Shown here piece after piece: positions 51,784-60,712 of a stretch of DNA of 64,000 nucleotides (the stretch's first letter is position 1; each line of letters opens with the position of its first letter). A program made the position numbers and the translations under genes. Origin of the DNA: Pontibacter sp. G13 (GTDB lineage Bacteria; Bacteroidota; Bacteroidia; J057); assembly GCF_031851795.1 (NCBI RefSeq), contig NZ_CP134696.1:6200001-6264000 (forward strand). The letters are read 5' to 3'. The notes below the pieces were generated by a model, which did no database searches, had not been told where the DNA came from, and saw only the letters and a program-made list of their open reading frames with translations.

Positions 51784-53097
51784 TTATTTTATTATTCGGT
51801 GATGTAGGATTCTCCCATCAGAGAATGTTGTCTGTACGAGGTAGATTCCAGCGGTGAAAGTAGAAACCTCCGGTACATCTATCACCTGAAATGCTGAAAC
51901 TGCGCTTGATTGAGTGAGGACCTTTCGCCCACTTTGATCGAATATCTCCAACTTCATTGTATGCTGATCTGGGGATAAATCGCCCATTTGCAAGTGGAGA
52001 ACCTCCTCAACCTGAGTAGGATAAATCAAAACGGTAGGAATTTCGGAACTGGAAAGGGATTGTACTTCTTGGATCTGTGAGATGGTTTCAGCACCATCAA
52101 AATCTACCTGCCGAATTCGATAAAAGGAAGCGCCATCGAAAGGAAACGGATCCACGAAAGAGTAGGTCTGTGCCTGCTCGGTATTGCCGACACCGTTTAT
52201 CCAAGCTAGGCGTGTGAATCCAGACTCATGGGCGAGCATTCGTTCTACATAAAAACCTTGGTTGTTGACTTCCTTGGAGGTGGCCCAGTCCAATTGTACC
52301 GTTCTGTCGATTCGCTCAGCTTTGAATCCAGCCCATGTCACAGGTAGGTTGACACCACTTGTTCCCTGTGTGAAGGTGATATTGTCGAAGAATACCTTCT
52401 CTGAGCCAGAGTTGAAGTCCACTTCAATTACCAACTGGACGGTGCTCCCGATGTATGGCGTAAGGTTGGCGGAGAGTGGGGTAATTACTTGTTCTATCCC
52501 TGAAATATCATCAATGTCACCATTGTTTCCTCCTCCAGCTCCGCCTCCATCTGTGTCGAGCAGCACGACAGTGGTAACTCCTCCATTGATTTCCAAGGCA
52601 ATGTAGACTCGATCGTTGGCACCATCGGACACTTCGTAAGAAGTATTGTCAATCCAAACGTCCATGGAAAATTGGGGAGAAGAGGTTCCAGAGAGACTTA
52701 CTTCATCGAATTCGAGTAGGATCATTCCATCCGGATCTTCGATTAGGTAAGCTTGGCCAGATGACCAAGAGGTGGCATCGGTACTGGCTACCAGTACTGC
52801 GTTGGTATGGACGCCCACCGCATCTCCCAATCCAGAGTCCCAAAGGCCATTGGTAGCTGTGATGCCGGTTCGAGTAGCTACGAAGGTTGTTTGGAAGCCC
52901 AATTCACCACCTGAATAGGTGTGGTTGACGGGAGGTTGAGGAGCTGCGTTGTTCGAGAGAATATGGGTGGTGAGGACGGCATCGACATAATCGATGGATC
53001 CCCCTGCCGGTTCTTCGAAGCCAGTGCCCACTTGGGCATGACCTGCCAAGCCAAGTCCCAATAGGAGGACTAGACTCAAAAGAAGTTGTCTAAGCAT
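51784..53097 (-). CDS. T9SS type A sorting-domain protein, surface or secreted
   Basis: This 437-residue protein has a signal (MLRQLLLSLVLLLGLGLAGHAQ), a jelly-roll-like domain (about residues 25-255: SIDYVDAVLTTHIL, VYIALEINGG, VQLVIEVDFNSGSEKVFFDNITF), and a fibronectin-like stretch common before T9SS tails (LPVTWAGFKAERIDRTVQLDW, FYVERM). It ends with a T9SS type A C-terminal domain (LIYPTQVEEVLHLQMGDL ... FTAGIYLVQTTFSDGRILHHRIIK). It should be exported through the outer membrane by T9SS. The first domain recalls lectin-like or plant-lectin folds; ligand is unknown. It is a single gene. Confidence 0.87.
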   Translation of the reverse strand: MLRQLLLSLVLLLGLGLAGHAQVGTGFEEPAGGSIDYVDAVLTTHILSNNAAPQPPVNHTYSGGELGFQTTFVATRTGITATNGLWDSGLGDAVGVHTNAVLVASTDATSWSSGQAYLIEDPDGMILLEFDEVSLSGTSSPQFSMDVWIDNTSYEVSDGANDRVYIALEINGGVTTVVLLDTDGGGAGGGNNGDIDDISGIEQVITPLSANLTPYIGSTVQLVIEVDFNSGSEKVFFDNITFTQGTSGVNLPVTWAGFKAERIDRTVQLDWATSKEVNNQGFYVERMLAHESGFTRLAWINGVGNTEQAQTYSFVDPFPFDGASFYRIRQVDFDGAETISQIQEVQSLSSSEIPTVLIYPTQVEEVLHLQMGDLSPDQHTMKLEIFDQSGRKVLTQSSAVSAFQVIDVPEVSTFTAGIYLVQTTFSDGRILHHRIIK

Positions 53098-53273
53098 GAC
53101 CGTGAAGAAAAATATAGGTTAAACAGATGAACTTCGAAGGAATGGGAATACTAGGCGCAGAAGCTCTGTTGGCTTCATGATGAAAACAGAGAGTCGATTA
53201 CCTCTCCCCAGCTTGAAGGCTTCATCGCCTCATCCATGCTTCACGTCAGCGCTTTCTGGTAGCAAGGGAAATG

Positions 53274-53302
53274 CCCCTGCCAAGCATGAGACTTGGCAGG
53301 GG
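53274..53302 (-). terminator. Possible terminator of tail-collar gene 1
   Basis: CCCCTGCCAAG and CTTGGCAGGGG form a perfect 11-bp stem with a 7-base loop, 10 bases past the stop; the following tract is only weakly T-rich (ATTTCCC). Confidence 0.5.
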
Positions 53303-53311
53303 ACTATGGGA

Positions 53312-53887
53312 TTAGTTGCGGGAAGGGAATGTACCTTCCAAGGCAATGATAAATTGAACCGTATTGAATGGTTGGCGATTTTCGTGGCTTTGGTTGCCAC
53401 CACCGCTGCTGACAGATACTGTCGTGTTCAATGTGTGATTCACGCCGCCAAGCATGAGCGATCCATCAGCTGCAGAACCATTGTAGATGATATTGTTTTC
53501 GGTGTTACCCAATACCATGTTGGCTGCTTCCGTGCTGGAGGGGTCCTCCTCGTTGACGTTGATCTCGATTTCACCAGATACTACGCCAGACCCAGTCATG
53601 TTGAAGTTTGGGAGATTGGATTGGGAGAGTCCCACGCCTTCTGCTCCACCTTTTTGTCCTTGACGGTAGGTGCTCAATCCAGGTCCGCTTCCCGGGTGAA
53701 GCGGCACACGGCCACGCATATCAGGCAAGGCAAAAGAGGTACGTCCATCGCCACCGTAGGTAGTTCCCAAAAGCGAGAACAAAGCTTGATTCTCGCTGAT
53801 AGCGAGCAGTTGACCATCGCAGAATGCCCATCCACGTGGGGCAAAAGTTCCTGCAAACATGATGACTTGACCGAGAAATGGATCCAT
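53312..53887 (-). CDS. Phage tail-collar/microcystin-dependent-like protein, copy 1
   Basis: This 191-residue protein is started at the ATG at 53887 (MDPFLGQVIMFAGTFAPRGW). It has the tail-collar motif AFCDGQLLAISENQALFSLLGTTYGGDGRTSFALPDMRGRVPLH (cited in parts), and a Gly/Asn-rich C-terminal half ending SVSSGGGNQSHENRQPFNTVQF, the general plan of short tail-fibre tips and of the bacterial MdpB-like proteins. No signal peptide or T9SS domain is visible and no phage genes are near, so its use outside phage is unclear. It is duplicated 329 bp upstream. Confidence 0.9.
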   Translation of the reverse strand: MDPFLGQVIMFAGTFAPRGWAFCDGQLLAISENQALFSLLGTTYGGDGRTSFALPDMRGRVPLHPGSGPGLSTYRQGQKGGAEGVGLSQSNLPNFNMTGSGVVSGEIEINVNEEDPSSTEAANMVLGNTENNIIYNGSAADGSLMLGGVNHTLNTTVSVSSGGGNQSHENRQPFNTVQFIIALEGTFPSRN

Positions 53888-54216
53888 GATAGAGTGTCTT
53901 AAGAGAGTGAAAAATAGGATGATGTGTAGGGCTTGATCCCCATCACCTTGCTCCATTTTCTACAACTATTTCGGTCAGGAAAATGAGTCAAACCATTTTG
54001 GCGACCTATTTAATCGAGACTGAAAAATAGTCAATCAAATAATGATTTCAGAATCTGAAAAAACATTATAAGGACAAGTTGTGGTAAAATGGAGATTTTA
54101 GGTGGTAGATCAATCTTGATTTTTGGAAAAAGGACTGCGCATACCCATACTTTTGGGTGGGGGCTGTCTGGAGTACGTTCAGGCTGAATGTCCGAAATGT
54201 TGGAACCTTGATACGG
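53888..54216. other. Intergenic region between tandem tail-collar genes
   Basis: AT-rich, with no open frame that looks coding. It may hold the promoter of the copy at 53312-53887 (a TATTTTTC box about 30 bases before its ATG), but no -33 box fits. Confidence 0.4.
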
Positions 54217-54792
54217 TTAGTTACGGGAAGGGTAGACTCCCTGAAGTGCAATGATGAACTGAACCGTATTGAAAGGCATGCGGTTTTCGTGGGATTGGCC
54301 ACCGCCACCACTAGATACACTGACCGTGGTAGTCAAATTGTGGCTGACTCCGCCCAACATCAATGATCCATCAGCAGAAGAACCATTGTAGATGATGTTG
54401 TTTTCGGTATTACCCAATACCATGTTGGCAGCTTCTGTGCTGGATGGATCTTCCTCATTTACATTGATTTCCACATTTCCAGCGACATTTCCAGTGCCAG
54501 TCATGTTGTAGTTTGGAAGTTGGGATTGGTTGAGGCCAATCGCTTCATAGCCTCCCTTTTGGCCTTGGCGATAGGAACTTAGACCGGGGCCGCTCCCTGG
54601 GTGTACAGGCACTCGTCCACGCAAATCAGGCAAGGCGAAGGTGGTACGGCCGTCTCCGCCGTAGACAGTTCCGACGATAGAAAAGAGCGCGGTGTTGGAG
54701 GAAATGTCGAGCAGTTGTCCATCACAAAATGCCCAACCTCTTGGGGCGAAGGTGCCCGCAAACATGATGATTTGACCAATGAATGGTTCCAT
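54217..54792 (-). CDS. Phage tail-collar/microcystin-dependent-like protein, copy 2
   Basis: This 191-residue paralogue of the neighbouring gene starts at the ATG at 54792 (MEPFIGQIIMFAGTFAPRGW). It keeps the collar motif (YGGDGRTTFALPDLRGRVPVH) and the same C-terminal stretch (NEEDPSSTEAANMVLGNTEN, NTVQFIIALQGVYPSRN). The two proteins have equal length and differ mainly by conservative changes, so the duplication is followed by purifying selection as far as one can judge by eye. Function is unknown; it might be a surface or extracellular adhesin-like protein. Confidence 0.9.
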   Translation of the reverse strand: MEPFIGQIIMFAGTFAPRGWAFCDGQLLDISSNTALFSIVGTVYGGDGRTTFALPDLRGRVPVHPGSGPGLSSYRQGQKGGYEAIGLNQSQLPNYNMTGTGNVAGNVEINVNEEDPSSTEAANMVLGNTENNIIYNGSSADGSLMLGGVSHNLTTTVSVSSGGGGQSHENRMPFNTVQFIIALQGVYPSRN

Positions 54793-55228
54793 AATGATTG
54801 ACGGTTGAAGTGAATGTATAAAGCGAAATTTGGGAGTCGCTCGTAGCTGCTCCCGAGGCAAACCTCAAGATCAAGCTTTGGGATGATTGGGGAGGATGGT
54901 TACCCTAGCCATCCTTCAATCAATCGGAAACACGAACGCGAGGCTTGAATTATAAATTATACCTAATTATACATTTTTATTAATTGAATAAACACGTTTG
55001 TGTCTTTTTGTGGAAAAATGGTACAATGTTAGTTCCCGATATCCATCTTTATGGTTGGAGGTTCAAATAATCCAAAATATCGGGGGACCCTATTTCGGGG
55101 GGAATTATGGGAAAGGGCAATCCCCCCAAAAGAACTAATCAGGATTGCCTTCCAAATGGAAGGGGTTTTTGCTAGCTTCCTCCTTCTTGAAATACCCGTG
55201 TGAATCGGCAATTTTAATTCAGCTTGTT
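54793..55228. other. Intergenic region with a terminator-like hairpin
   Basis: The left part is very AT-rich around 54950-55020. At 55148-55163 CCTTCC and GGAAGG form a 6-bp stem followed by GGTTTTT on the plus strand, although no plus-strand gene lies immediately before it. I found no gene here. Confidence 0.45.
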
Positions 55229-55774
55229 ATGGCAAACTTCCGCTTGTTTATCGCCCAGACATTGGATGGGTACATCGCGCGACCCGATGGGAAACTTGAT
55301 TGGTTAGATCAACTTCCCGTACCTGAAGGAGAAGACTATGGATATGGAGAATTCTATGAAGGAATTGATACCATCGTGATGGGACGGACCACCTACGAAG
55401 AAGTCTTGGGGTTCGGCGTTGAATGGCCTTATGCCGATTGTCAGGTGTTTGTATTGACCTCCAACGAAGATTTTCAACCTAGTACCCCAAATACCCAAGT
55501 ATTGGCTGAGCTAGATGCGGATACGATCGACATACTTCGGACGACCAGTATGCAGGGAATTTGGATCGTGGGAGGAGGACAAGTGATTCGTTCATTCCTG
55601 AACCTAGATGCTGTAGATGAAATGGTCTTGACGATTGTCCCTGTGATTTTGGGAGCAGGTATTCCGCTCTTTCCAGCAGTCTCCCAAGAGACCTGGTTTG
55701 AGCTGGATCGGGTGGATTCATTCGAAACAGGCGTCGTAAACCTCTATTATCAGCGAAAGGATTCCGCAGAATAG
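55229..55774 (+). CDS. RibD C-terminal/dihydrofolate-reductase-family protein
   Basis: This 181-residue cytoplasmic protein is started at the ATG at 55229. Motifs are MANFRLFIAQTLDGYIARPDGKLDWL (cited as FIAQTLDGYIA and DGKLDWL), IVMGRTTYEEVLGF, VFVLTS, IWIVGGGQVIRSFL and EMVLTIVPVILGAGIPLF, characteristic of RibD-C/YyaP-YwjB-type reductases with the DHFR fold. These bind NADPH; the true substrate of such proteins is usually unknown. It is a single gene followed at 95 bp by a VOC gene on the same strand. Confidence 0.92.
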   Translation: MANFRLFIAQTLDGYIARPDGKLDWLDQLPVPEGEDYGYGEFYEGIDTIVMGRTTYEEVLGFGVEWPYADCQVFVLTSNEDFQPSTPNTQVLAELDADTIDILRTTSMQGIWIVGGGQVIRSFLNLDAVDEMVLTIVPVILGAGIPLFPAVSQETWFELDRVDSFETGVVNLYYQRKDSAE

Positions 55775-55869
55775 GTAAGTCGAATATGGCCAAAATCGCA
55801 TAAATGGGTGAGGTCTTTGGTGCAGATAATGGGTAAGTTCATGATCCACGCTCCTTAACCAACCTGGAT

Positions 55870-56298
55870 ATGCAATCTTTTGACCTTTCCTTTCTCGACC
55901 ATGTGGCGCTCAGGGTATCCGATCTGGATCGCTCCGCAAAATGGTATGAGCAAATACTGGGTCTCAAACGGGTAGCGTTGCCCGAATGGGACCCTTTCCC
56001 AATTATGATGCTCGCGGGACAGACAGGGTTAGCGCTCTTCCCCGCCAAATCGGATGACCCGCCTTGCCCCAATCGTACCCGAAATGTCAAACTCGATCAC
56101 TTTGCTTTTCGGGTTTCCAAAGAATCCTTCGAATCTGCCAAAGCCTACTTCGTACAATTGGGGATCGACTGGCAAGAACAGGATCACTATTACTTCAGAT
56201 CTATTTATCTCAAAGATCCAGACGGCCATACGGTTGAATTAACGGCCGTTCAAATCGAACATCCCATCTTCCAAAAACCCTTGATGGAGAACCCTTGA
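55870..56298 (+). CDS. VOC family protein, glyoxalase-like
   Basis: This 142-residue cytoplasmic protein starts MQSFDLSFLDHVALRVSDLDRSAKWYEQIL, with metal-ligand candidate His11. The second module begins VKLDHFAFRVSKESFESAKAYF with His75, and the end reads RSIYLKDPDGHTVELTAVQ with the family's Glu. It is a single VOC module pair, similar in type but not closely similar in sequence to the one at 27640-28026. Substrate is unknown. Confidence 0.9.
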   Translation: MQSFDLSFLDHVALRVSDLDRSAKWYEQILGLKRVALPEWDPFPIMMLAGQTGLALFPAKSDDPPCPNRTRNVKLDHFAFRVSKESFESAKAYFVQLGIDWQEQDHYYFRSIYLKDPDGHTVELTAVQIEHPIFQKPLMENP

Positions 56299-56527
56299 TT
56301 GCCCAATCAGGCTTTCGAGATACGTCATGCCCCGCTCTCGCATACCTGACCTCTTGACCTCCTCATCTGGGTATATTGAGCTGAATCAGCTGGATTTTCC
56401 ATGTATTTGGGGTCCACCTGATCAACCGGACCCTGATTCGGGATGAATTAAAGGCGATCCTACGCAAATTGGAGGTGCTTTGATCGGGAAGTCCAATCGG
56501 GATTTCCGCACGCCAATTTTGTGAATC

Positions 56528-59098
56528 ATGAACCCTAGAATGCTACTCGCCCTCGCCTGCTCGCTCCTGAGTACAGGCATCATGGCCCAATCTGTATCCC
56601 TGACTTTCCAAGTCGATATGTCGCAGGAAATCGTTTCGCCAGATGGTGTACACGTCGCCGGAACTTTTCAGGCAGCCGCCGGATACCCCGCTGATTGGGA
56701 TCCCAGCACCGCTCAATTGCTGGATACAAATGGAGACGATATCTACGAATTGACGGTATCTCTACCTCCTGGAACCTATCTATACAAATTTGTCAATGGA
56801 GACAGTTGGAGCGCAAAACCTGAATTGCCTAGCGCAGATTGTGCCGAATCCGATGGGGGCGGCAATTACAACCGTTCGGTGACTGTGGGATCGCAAGGGA
56901 CTGAACTCCCCGTTGTAGGCTTTGACTCCTGTCTGGCGGTGGTTCGTTTTTATGTGAATATGGATGGAGTGACCCCAGATCCAGCCGGGATTCATGTGAT
57001 GGGCGATTTTCAGGAATTGGGAGGACTTGGGGCCAATTGGGATCCTGCTTCCTTCGAATTGCAGGACCCCAATGGAGATGGGACCTATGAAGGAATTCTG
57101 ACGGTGCCAGCAGGGGATTACCGCTATGTATTTGTCAATGGCGATCAATGGGCCGACGGTGAAATCTTGGCTTCGGATTGTGGTTCGTCTGATACCATTT
57201 TGAATCGTGTAAGGACATTTTCCATGGGAACCACCTCTCAAAGACTCCCGGTATATTGCTACGAAACGTGCGATATCTGCGACCCCGCTTTGAGTACCAA
57301 CTACCCAACCCATTGGTGGAATGATGCGGTATTTTATGAGCTGTTCGTACGATCGTTCAAAGATAGTGACGGGGATGGAATTGGGGATTTTCAGGGGATC
57401 ATCCAAGAGCTCGATTATCTCAATGATGGTGATCCCGATACAGACACGGACCTTGGAATCACGGGGATCTGGCTCATGCCGATGATGGAATCTCCTTCCT
57501 ACCACGGATACGATGTCACGGATTATTACGCTACGGAACCAGACTATGGGACCATGGCAGATTTCGAGGAATTGCTCGATTCGGCTCACGCTAGAGGGAT
57601 CAAGATCATCATTGACTATGTGATGAACCATACCTCCAACCAGCATCCTTGGTTCACGCAATCTGCTGCCAATCAAAATGGATTTCGGGAATGGTACCGC
57701 TGGTCCAACACGCATCCGGGATACAATGGGCCTTGGGGACAGGGAGTTTGGCACAGTTGGGCAGGCCAATATTTCTATGGATTGTTCTGGTCTGGAATGC
57801 CCGATCTTAACTATGAATTGCCAGCGGTGAAAGAGGAAATGTTCGATATCGCCGAGTTTTGGCTGAATAAAGGGGTAGATGGGTTCCGACTGGACGCGAT
57901 CAAGTACCTAGACGAAAACGGTTCGATACTCGAAAACACCCCTGAGACCTTCCAATTGCTGGAGGATTTTCGGACTCGCTACAAAAACGTCAATCCCGAT
58001 GCCTTGACGGTCGGAGAGGTATGGTCGAGTACTCCGGAGATTTTACCGTATGTTCAGCCGGGAAGATTGGACCTCTGTTTTGACTTCGAATTGTCCTATT
58101 CCATACTGGGGGCGGTCAATGGCCGTAATGCCAACTCTGTCTATCAACAGCTTCAAGTGATCCAAAATGGCTATCCCAAGCTGCAATACGCTACTTTTCT
58201 CACCAATCACGATATCGATCGTGTCTATAATCAGCTGGGCGAGCAACCTGACCGGATGAAGCTGGCGGCATCCATTTACTTGACGTTGCCGGGCGTTCCA
58301 TTCATTTACTATGGGGAGGAAATCGGTATGGTAGGAACCGGGGCACACGAAAATATTCGTCGACCGATGCAATGGGAGAATTCGCAGTACGGTGGTTTTT
58401 CCAATGTCTCTCCTTGGTATGGGATGGGCCCCAATGTCGCCACTCACAATGTGGACGATATGAATCAGGACCCCAATTCCATTCTGGCCCAATACCGAGA
58501 ATTCATCCATTTGAGGAATCGTGAGCATGCGCTCCAGACAGGATACCTGTTGCCGATTTCGGCTCAAAACAATGAGATCCTCTCATACGGTCGTTTTTTG
58601 GGGGATTCTGCGGTGATCGTTGTGGCTAATCTGGGAGATCAGGCGCAGGCGGTTTCGCTGGATAGGTCGGTTTCGACATTGCCTGCTGGAGACTACGAAG
58701 TGACCGATCTACGCGATGGACAAAGCCTGGGACAGCTTTCCATCGATGGTCAAGGAGGCTGGTCAGGCTGGCAGGTGGGGACTGTTCCGGCAGCGGATAT
58801 CTGGGTGTTGGAACTGAAAAATGCGGATAGCTCCACAGCTTTGGCGCCGACACTCAACACCGCCAATTGGAAGATTTATCCGAATCCAACCGAACATTCG
58901 TTCAAAATTGAATATGATTTGCCGTTCGTTCAAATTGAACAGATGGAGTTGCTGGATCTATCTGGAAGGGTGATAGAGGTCCGAAAAGGATCTGCCGTTT
59001 CAAGCGAATGGGAGATTGGACATGTCGCTGCGGGGCTGTACTTCGTGCGAATCACTACCGCGGAGGGACGAATTGCCTTGCCGATCTTGAAGGAGTAG
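56528..59098 (+). CDS. Secreted GH13 alpha-amylase with T9SS sorting domain
   Basis: This 856-residue protein has a signal (MNPRMLLALACSLLSTGIMAQ), then two tandem beta-sandwich modules of about 110 residues each (both end in FVNGDxW) that resemble starch-binding or CBM48-like domains. The GH13 barrel follows with all conserved regions: DYVMNHTS, GFRLDA with nucleophile Asp456, GEVW with acid/base Glu497, and NHD with Asp562. After a C-terminal sheet comes a T9SS type A domain (WKIYPNPTEHSFKIEYDL ... AAGLYFVRITTAEGRIALPILKE). It should cleave alpha-1,4-glucans outside the cell. No SusCD genes adjoin it. Confidence 0.96.
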   Translation: MNPRMLLALACSLLSTGIMAQSVSLTFQVDMSQEIVSPDGVHVAGTFQAAAGYPADWDPSTAQLLDTNGDDIYELTVSLPPGTYLYKFVNGDSWSAKPELPSADCAESDGGGNYNRSVTVGSQGTELPVVGFDSCLAVVRFYVNMDGVTPDPAGIHVMGDFQELGGLGANWDPASFELQDPNGDGTYEGILTVPAGDYRYVFVNGDQWADGEILASDCGSSDTILNRVRTFSMGTTSQRLPVYCYETCDICDPALSTNYPTHWWNDAVFYELFVRSFKDSDGDGIGDFQGIIQELDYLNDGDPDTDTDLGITGIWLMPMMESPSYHGYDVTDYYATEPDYGTMADFEELLDSAHARGIKIIIDYVMNHTSNQHPWFTQSAANQNGFREWYRWSNTHPGYNGPWGQGVWHSWAGQYFYGLFWSGMPDLNYELPAVKEEMFDIAEFWLNKGVDGFRLDAIKYLDENGSILENTPETFQLLEDFRTRYKNVNPDALTVGEVWSSTPEILPYVQPGRLDLCFDFELSYSILGAVNGRNANSVYQQLQVIQNGYPKLQYATFLTNHDIDRVYNQLGEQPDRMKLAASIYLTLPGVPFIYYGEEIGMVGTGAHENIRRPMQWENSQYGGFSNVSPWYGMGPNVATHNVDDMNQDPNSILAQYREFIHLRNREHALQTGYLLPISAQNNEILSYGRFLGDSAVIVVANLGDQAQAVSLDRSVSTLPAGDYEVTDLRDGQSLGQLSIDGQGGWSGWQVGTVPAADIWVLELKNADSSTALAPTLNTANWKIYPNPTEHSFKIEYDLPFVQIEQMELLDLSGRVIEVRKGSAVSSEWEIGHVAAGLYFVRITTAEGRIALPILKE

Positions 59099-59107
59099 CA
59101 TCCATTT

Positions 59108-59683
59108 TTAGCTGGAAATATCCAGGCTGTATTTGTCTAAGAGTCCAGCCAAGCCATCTCTGGAGAATTTCGCTTTCCGGAGGTGGTTTTTTTCTGGGTC
59201 GAATCTGACTCCTTTCGTTTCCCTGAAATCACATTTCTCCAAATTGCAGCCCTCAAATACAGAATCGCTCAGATCGCTCTGGAAAAAGCTTGCTTGGCTG
59301 AGGTCGGCATCTGTGAAGTCCGCCTCTTTGATCGAGCAATGTTCAAAAATGGTGGCAGGTATGGACATCCCTGAAAAGAAGCACATGTCCAGCTGCGAAT
59401 GCCGGAATGTCCAATCTGTGCTAAATCGGTCGCAATCATCGAAGTGAAGTCCCAACATTTTGCATCGTAGGAATTCGCATTCACGGAACACCGTTTGGGT
59501 CAATGTTACGCCCGAAAGATCGCAGTCCTCGAAGGTACACTCCATGAATCTCATGTCGGATAGATCCATCTGTGCGAAGGAACAACCCCGAAATGTACAG
59601 GCCTCATAGGTAGCGAGTTCCAAAATCTGGGACATCTCGGATTTAGAATCGAACGTCTGGTCAGAAATAAAGGGAATTGGCAT
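59108..59683 (-). CDS. Pentapeptide-repeat protein
   Basis: This 191-residue protein is started at the ATG at 59683 (MPIPFISDQTFDS). From about residue 30 it consists of pentapeptides of the form A(D/N)(L/F)xx, for example CTFRGCSFAQMDLSD, MRFMECTFEDCDLSG, EADFTDADLSQASFF and SVFEGCNLEKCDFRE, interrupted once near residue 95, as in the two-part solenoids of Qnr-like proteins. Qnr and MfpA bind gyrase, but most such proteins have no known role and this one may be unrelated to resistance. It converges on the amylase gene, whose stop is only 9 bp away. Confidence 0.9.
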   Translation of the reverse strand: MPIPFISDQTFDSKSEMSQILELATYEACTFRGCSFAQMDLSDMRFMECTFEDCDLSGVTLTQTVFRECEFLRCKMLGLHFDDCDRFSTDWTFRHSQLDMCFFSGMSIPATIFEHCSIKEADFTDADLSQASFFQSDLSDSVFEGCNLEKCDFRETKGVRFDPEKNHLRKAKFSRDGLAGLLDKYSLDISS

Positions 59684-59837
59684 ATTTCGATTTTGGGGGA
59701 ATGCAGGTAAATGGTAAGGTTCGTACGTGCAAAAGTGCACGTTTGGGATGATTCTGCTTGTTCAAATGCCCACAATTTTGCGGGAACCAGAAGCAATTTC
59801 GTAAGTTGTCATTTCATCGAATCGAAATCAAGCAGGG

Positions 59838-60695
59838 ATGAAGCTCAAGCAGACACGTGTGATCTTGACAGGTGCGGCTTCCGGTATCGGAAAAGCGCTA
59901 CTGAAGGAATTGGTGAATCATGGGGCCAGAGTGATCGCTGCTGATATTCATGCCTTGAATCTCAGGCGTGCTGTGGCCGCATTTCCCAAAGATCAAGTTA
60001 TGCCATTTGTGGGAGATTTATCTTCCAAATCCGACATAGACTTGCTGTTTGATGTCGCTGCGAATACCTTCCAAAAGGTAGACTTATTCATCGCCAATGC
60101 AGGATTTGCCTATTTCGAAAAGATGAACCATCCGCGTTGGGATCGGATCGAGGAAATTTTCCACCTGAACACTTTCTCCCCGATTTACAGCCTCATGAAA
60201 ATGAAGCAAATGAATCTCAACCGGCGGCACAAGGTCGTCATGATTAGTTCTGCCATGGCGTTTCATGCAATTCCGGGATACGCATTGTATGGAGCCACCA
60301 AGGCCGCGCTTTGGCGATTCGCGGATGCCTATCGATTCGAAACCAAAAAGAAGCGCCTGATGATGGTCTATCCTGCTTCTACGGCCACTTCCTTCTTCGA
60401 GGAGGCGGGCAAGGATATTCCCAAGGCACTGCCGATCCAGACGCCTGAAACTGTAGCCAAATCGATCATTCAAGGGATTTTGAAGGATCAGGCGGCAGTT
60501 TACCCCTCTCTGCTCTTTCGATTTTCGATGTTCCTCGATCGCATCTTTCCGTGGGCCATGGACCTTTATCAATCCATGCAGGCCAAAAAGTTCGAGCAAT
60601 GGGTGGCCGCCCAAAATCCCCCTCCCAGAAAACGCAAAAAAAAGAATAACCGGAAACGCAAAGCCGGAAGTCAAGATTCCCTGCCTGTTTCCTAG
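59838..60695 (+). CDS. SDR-family oxidoreductase
   Basis: This 285-residue cytoplasmic enzyme has the NAD(P)-binding motif TGAASGIGKALL (about residues 11-22), the structural NAG motif (LFIANAGFAYF), the catalytic Ser in VVMISSAMAF and the YxxxK pair in GYALYGATKAAL. A strongly basic tail (RKRKKKNNRKRKAG, about 262-280) is unusual for SDRs and may bind nucleic acid or membrane phosphates. Substrate is unknown. The following asparaginase-like gene begins 17 bp later, so the two are probably co-transcribed. Confidence 0.93.
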   Translation: MKLKQTRVILTGAASGIGKALLKELVNHGARVIAADIHALNLRRAVAAFPKDQVMPFVGDLSSKSDIDLLFDVAANTFQKVDLFIANAGFAYFEKMNHPRWDRIEEIFHLNTFSPIYSLMKMKQMNLNRRHKVVMISSAMAFHAIPGYALYGATKAALWRFADAYRFETKKKRLMMVYPASTATSFFEEAGKDIPKALPIQTPETVAKSIIQGILKDQAAVYPSLLFRFSMFLDRIFPWAMDLYQSMQAKKFEQWVAAQNPPPRKRKKKNNRKRKAGSQDSLPVS

Positions 60696-60712
60696 CCTTC
60701 ACCCCTCTTCAC

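Noticed and set aside
53177-53902. 241-codon plus-strand frame opposite the first tail-collar gene
   Set aside because: Shadow of the collar gene on the other strand.
55148-55170. Plus-strand terminator as evidence of a missing gene
   Set aside because: The stem is only 6 bp and there is no coding-like sequence on the plus strand before it; noted within the intergenic entry.
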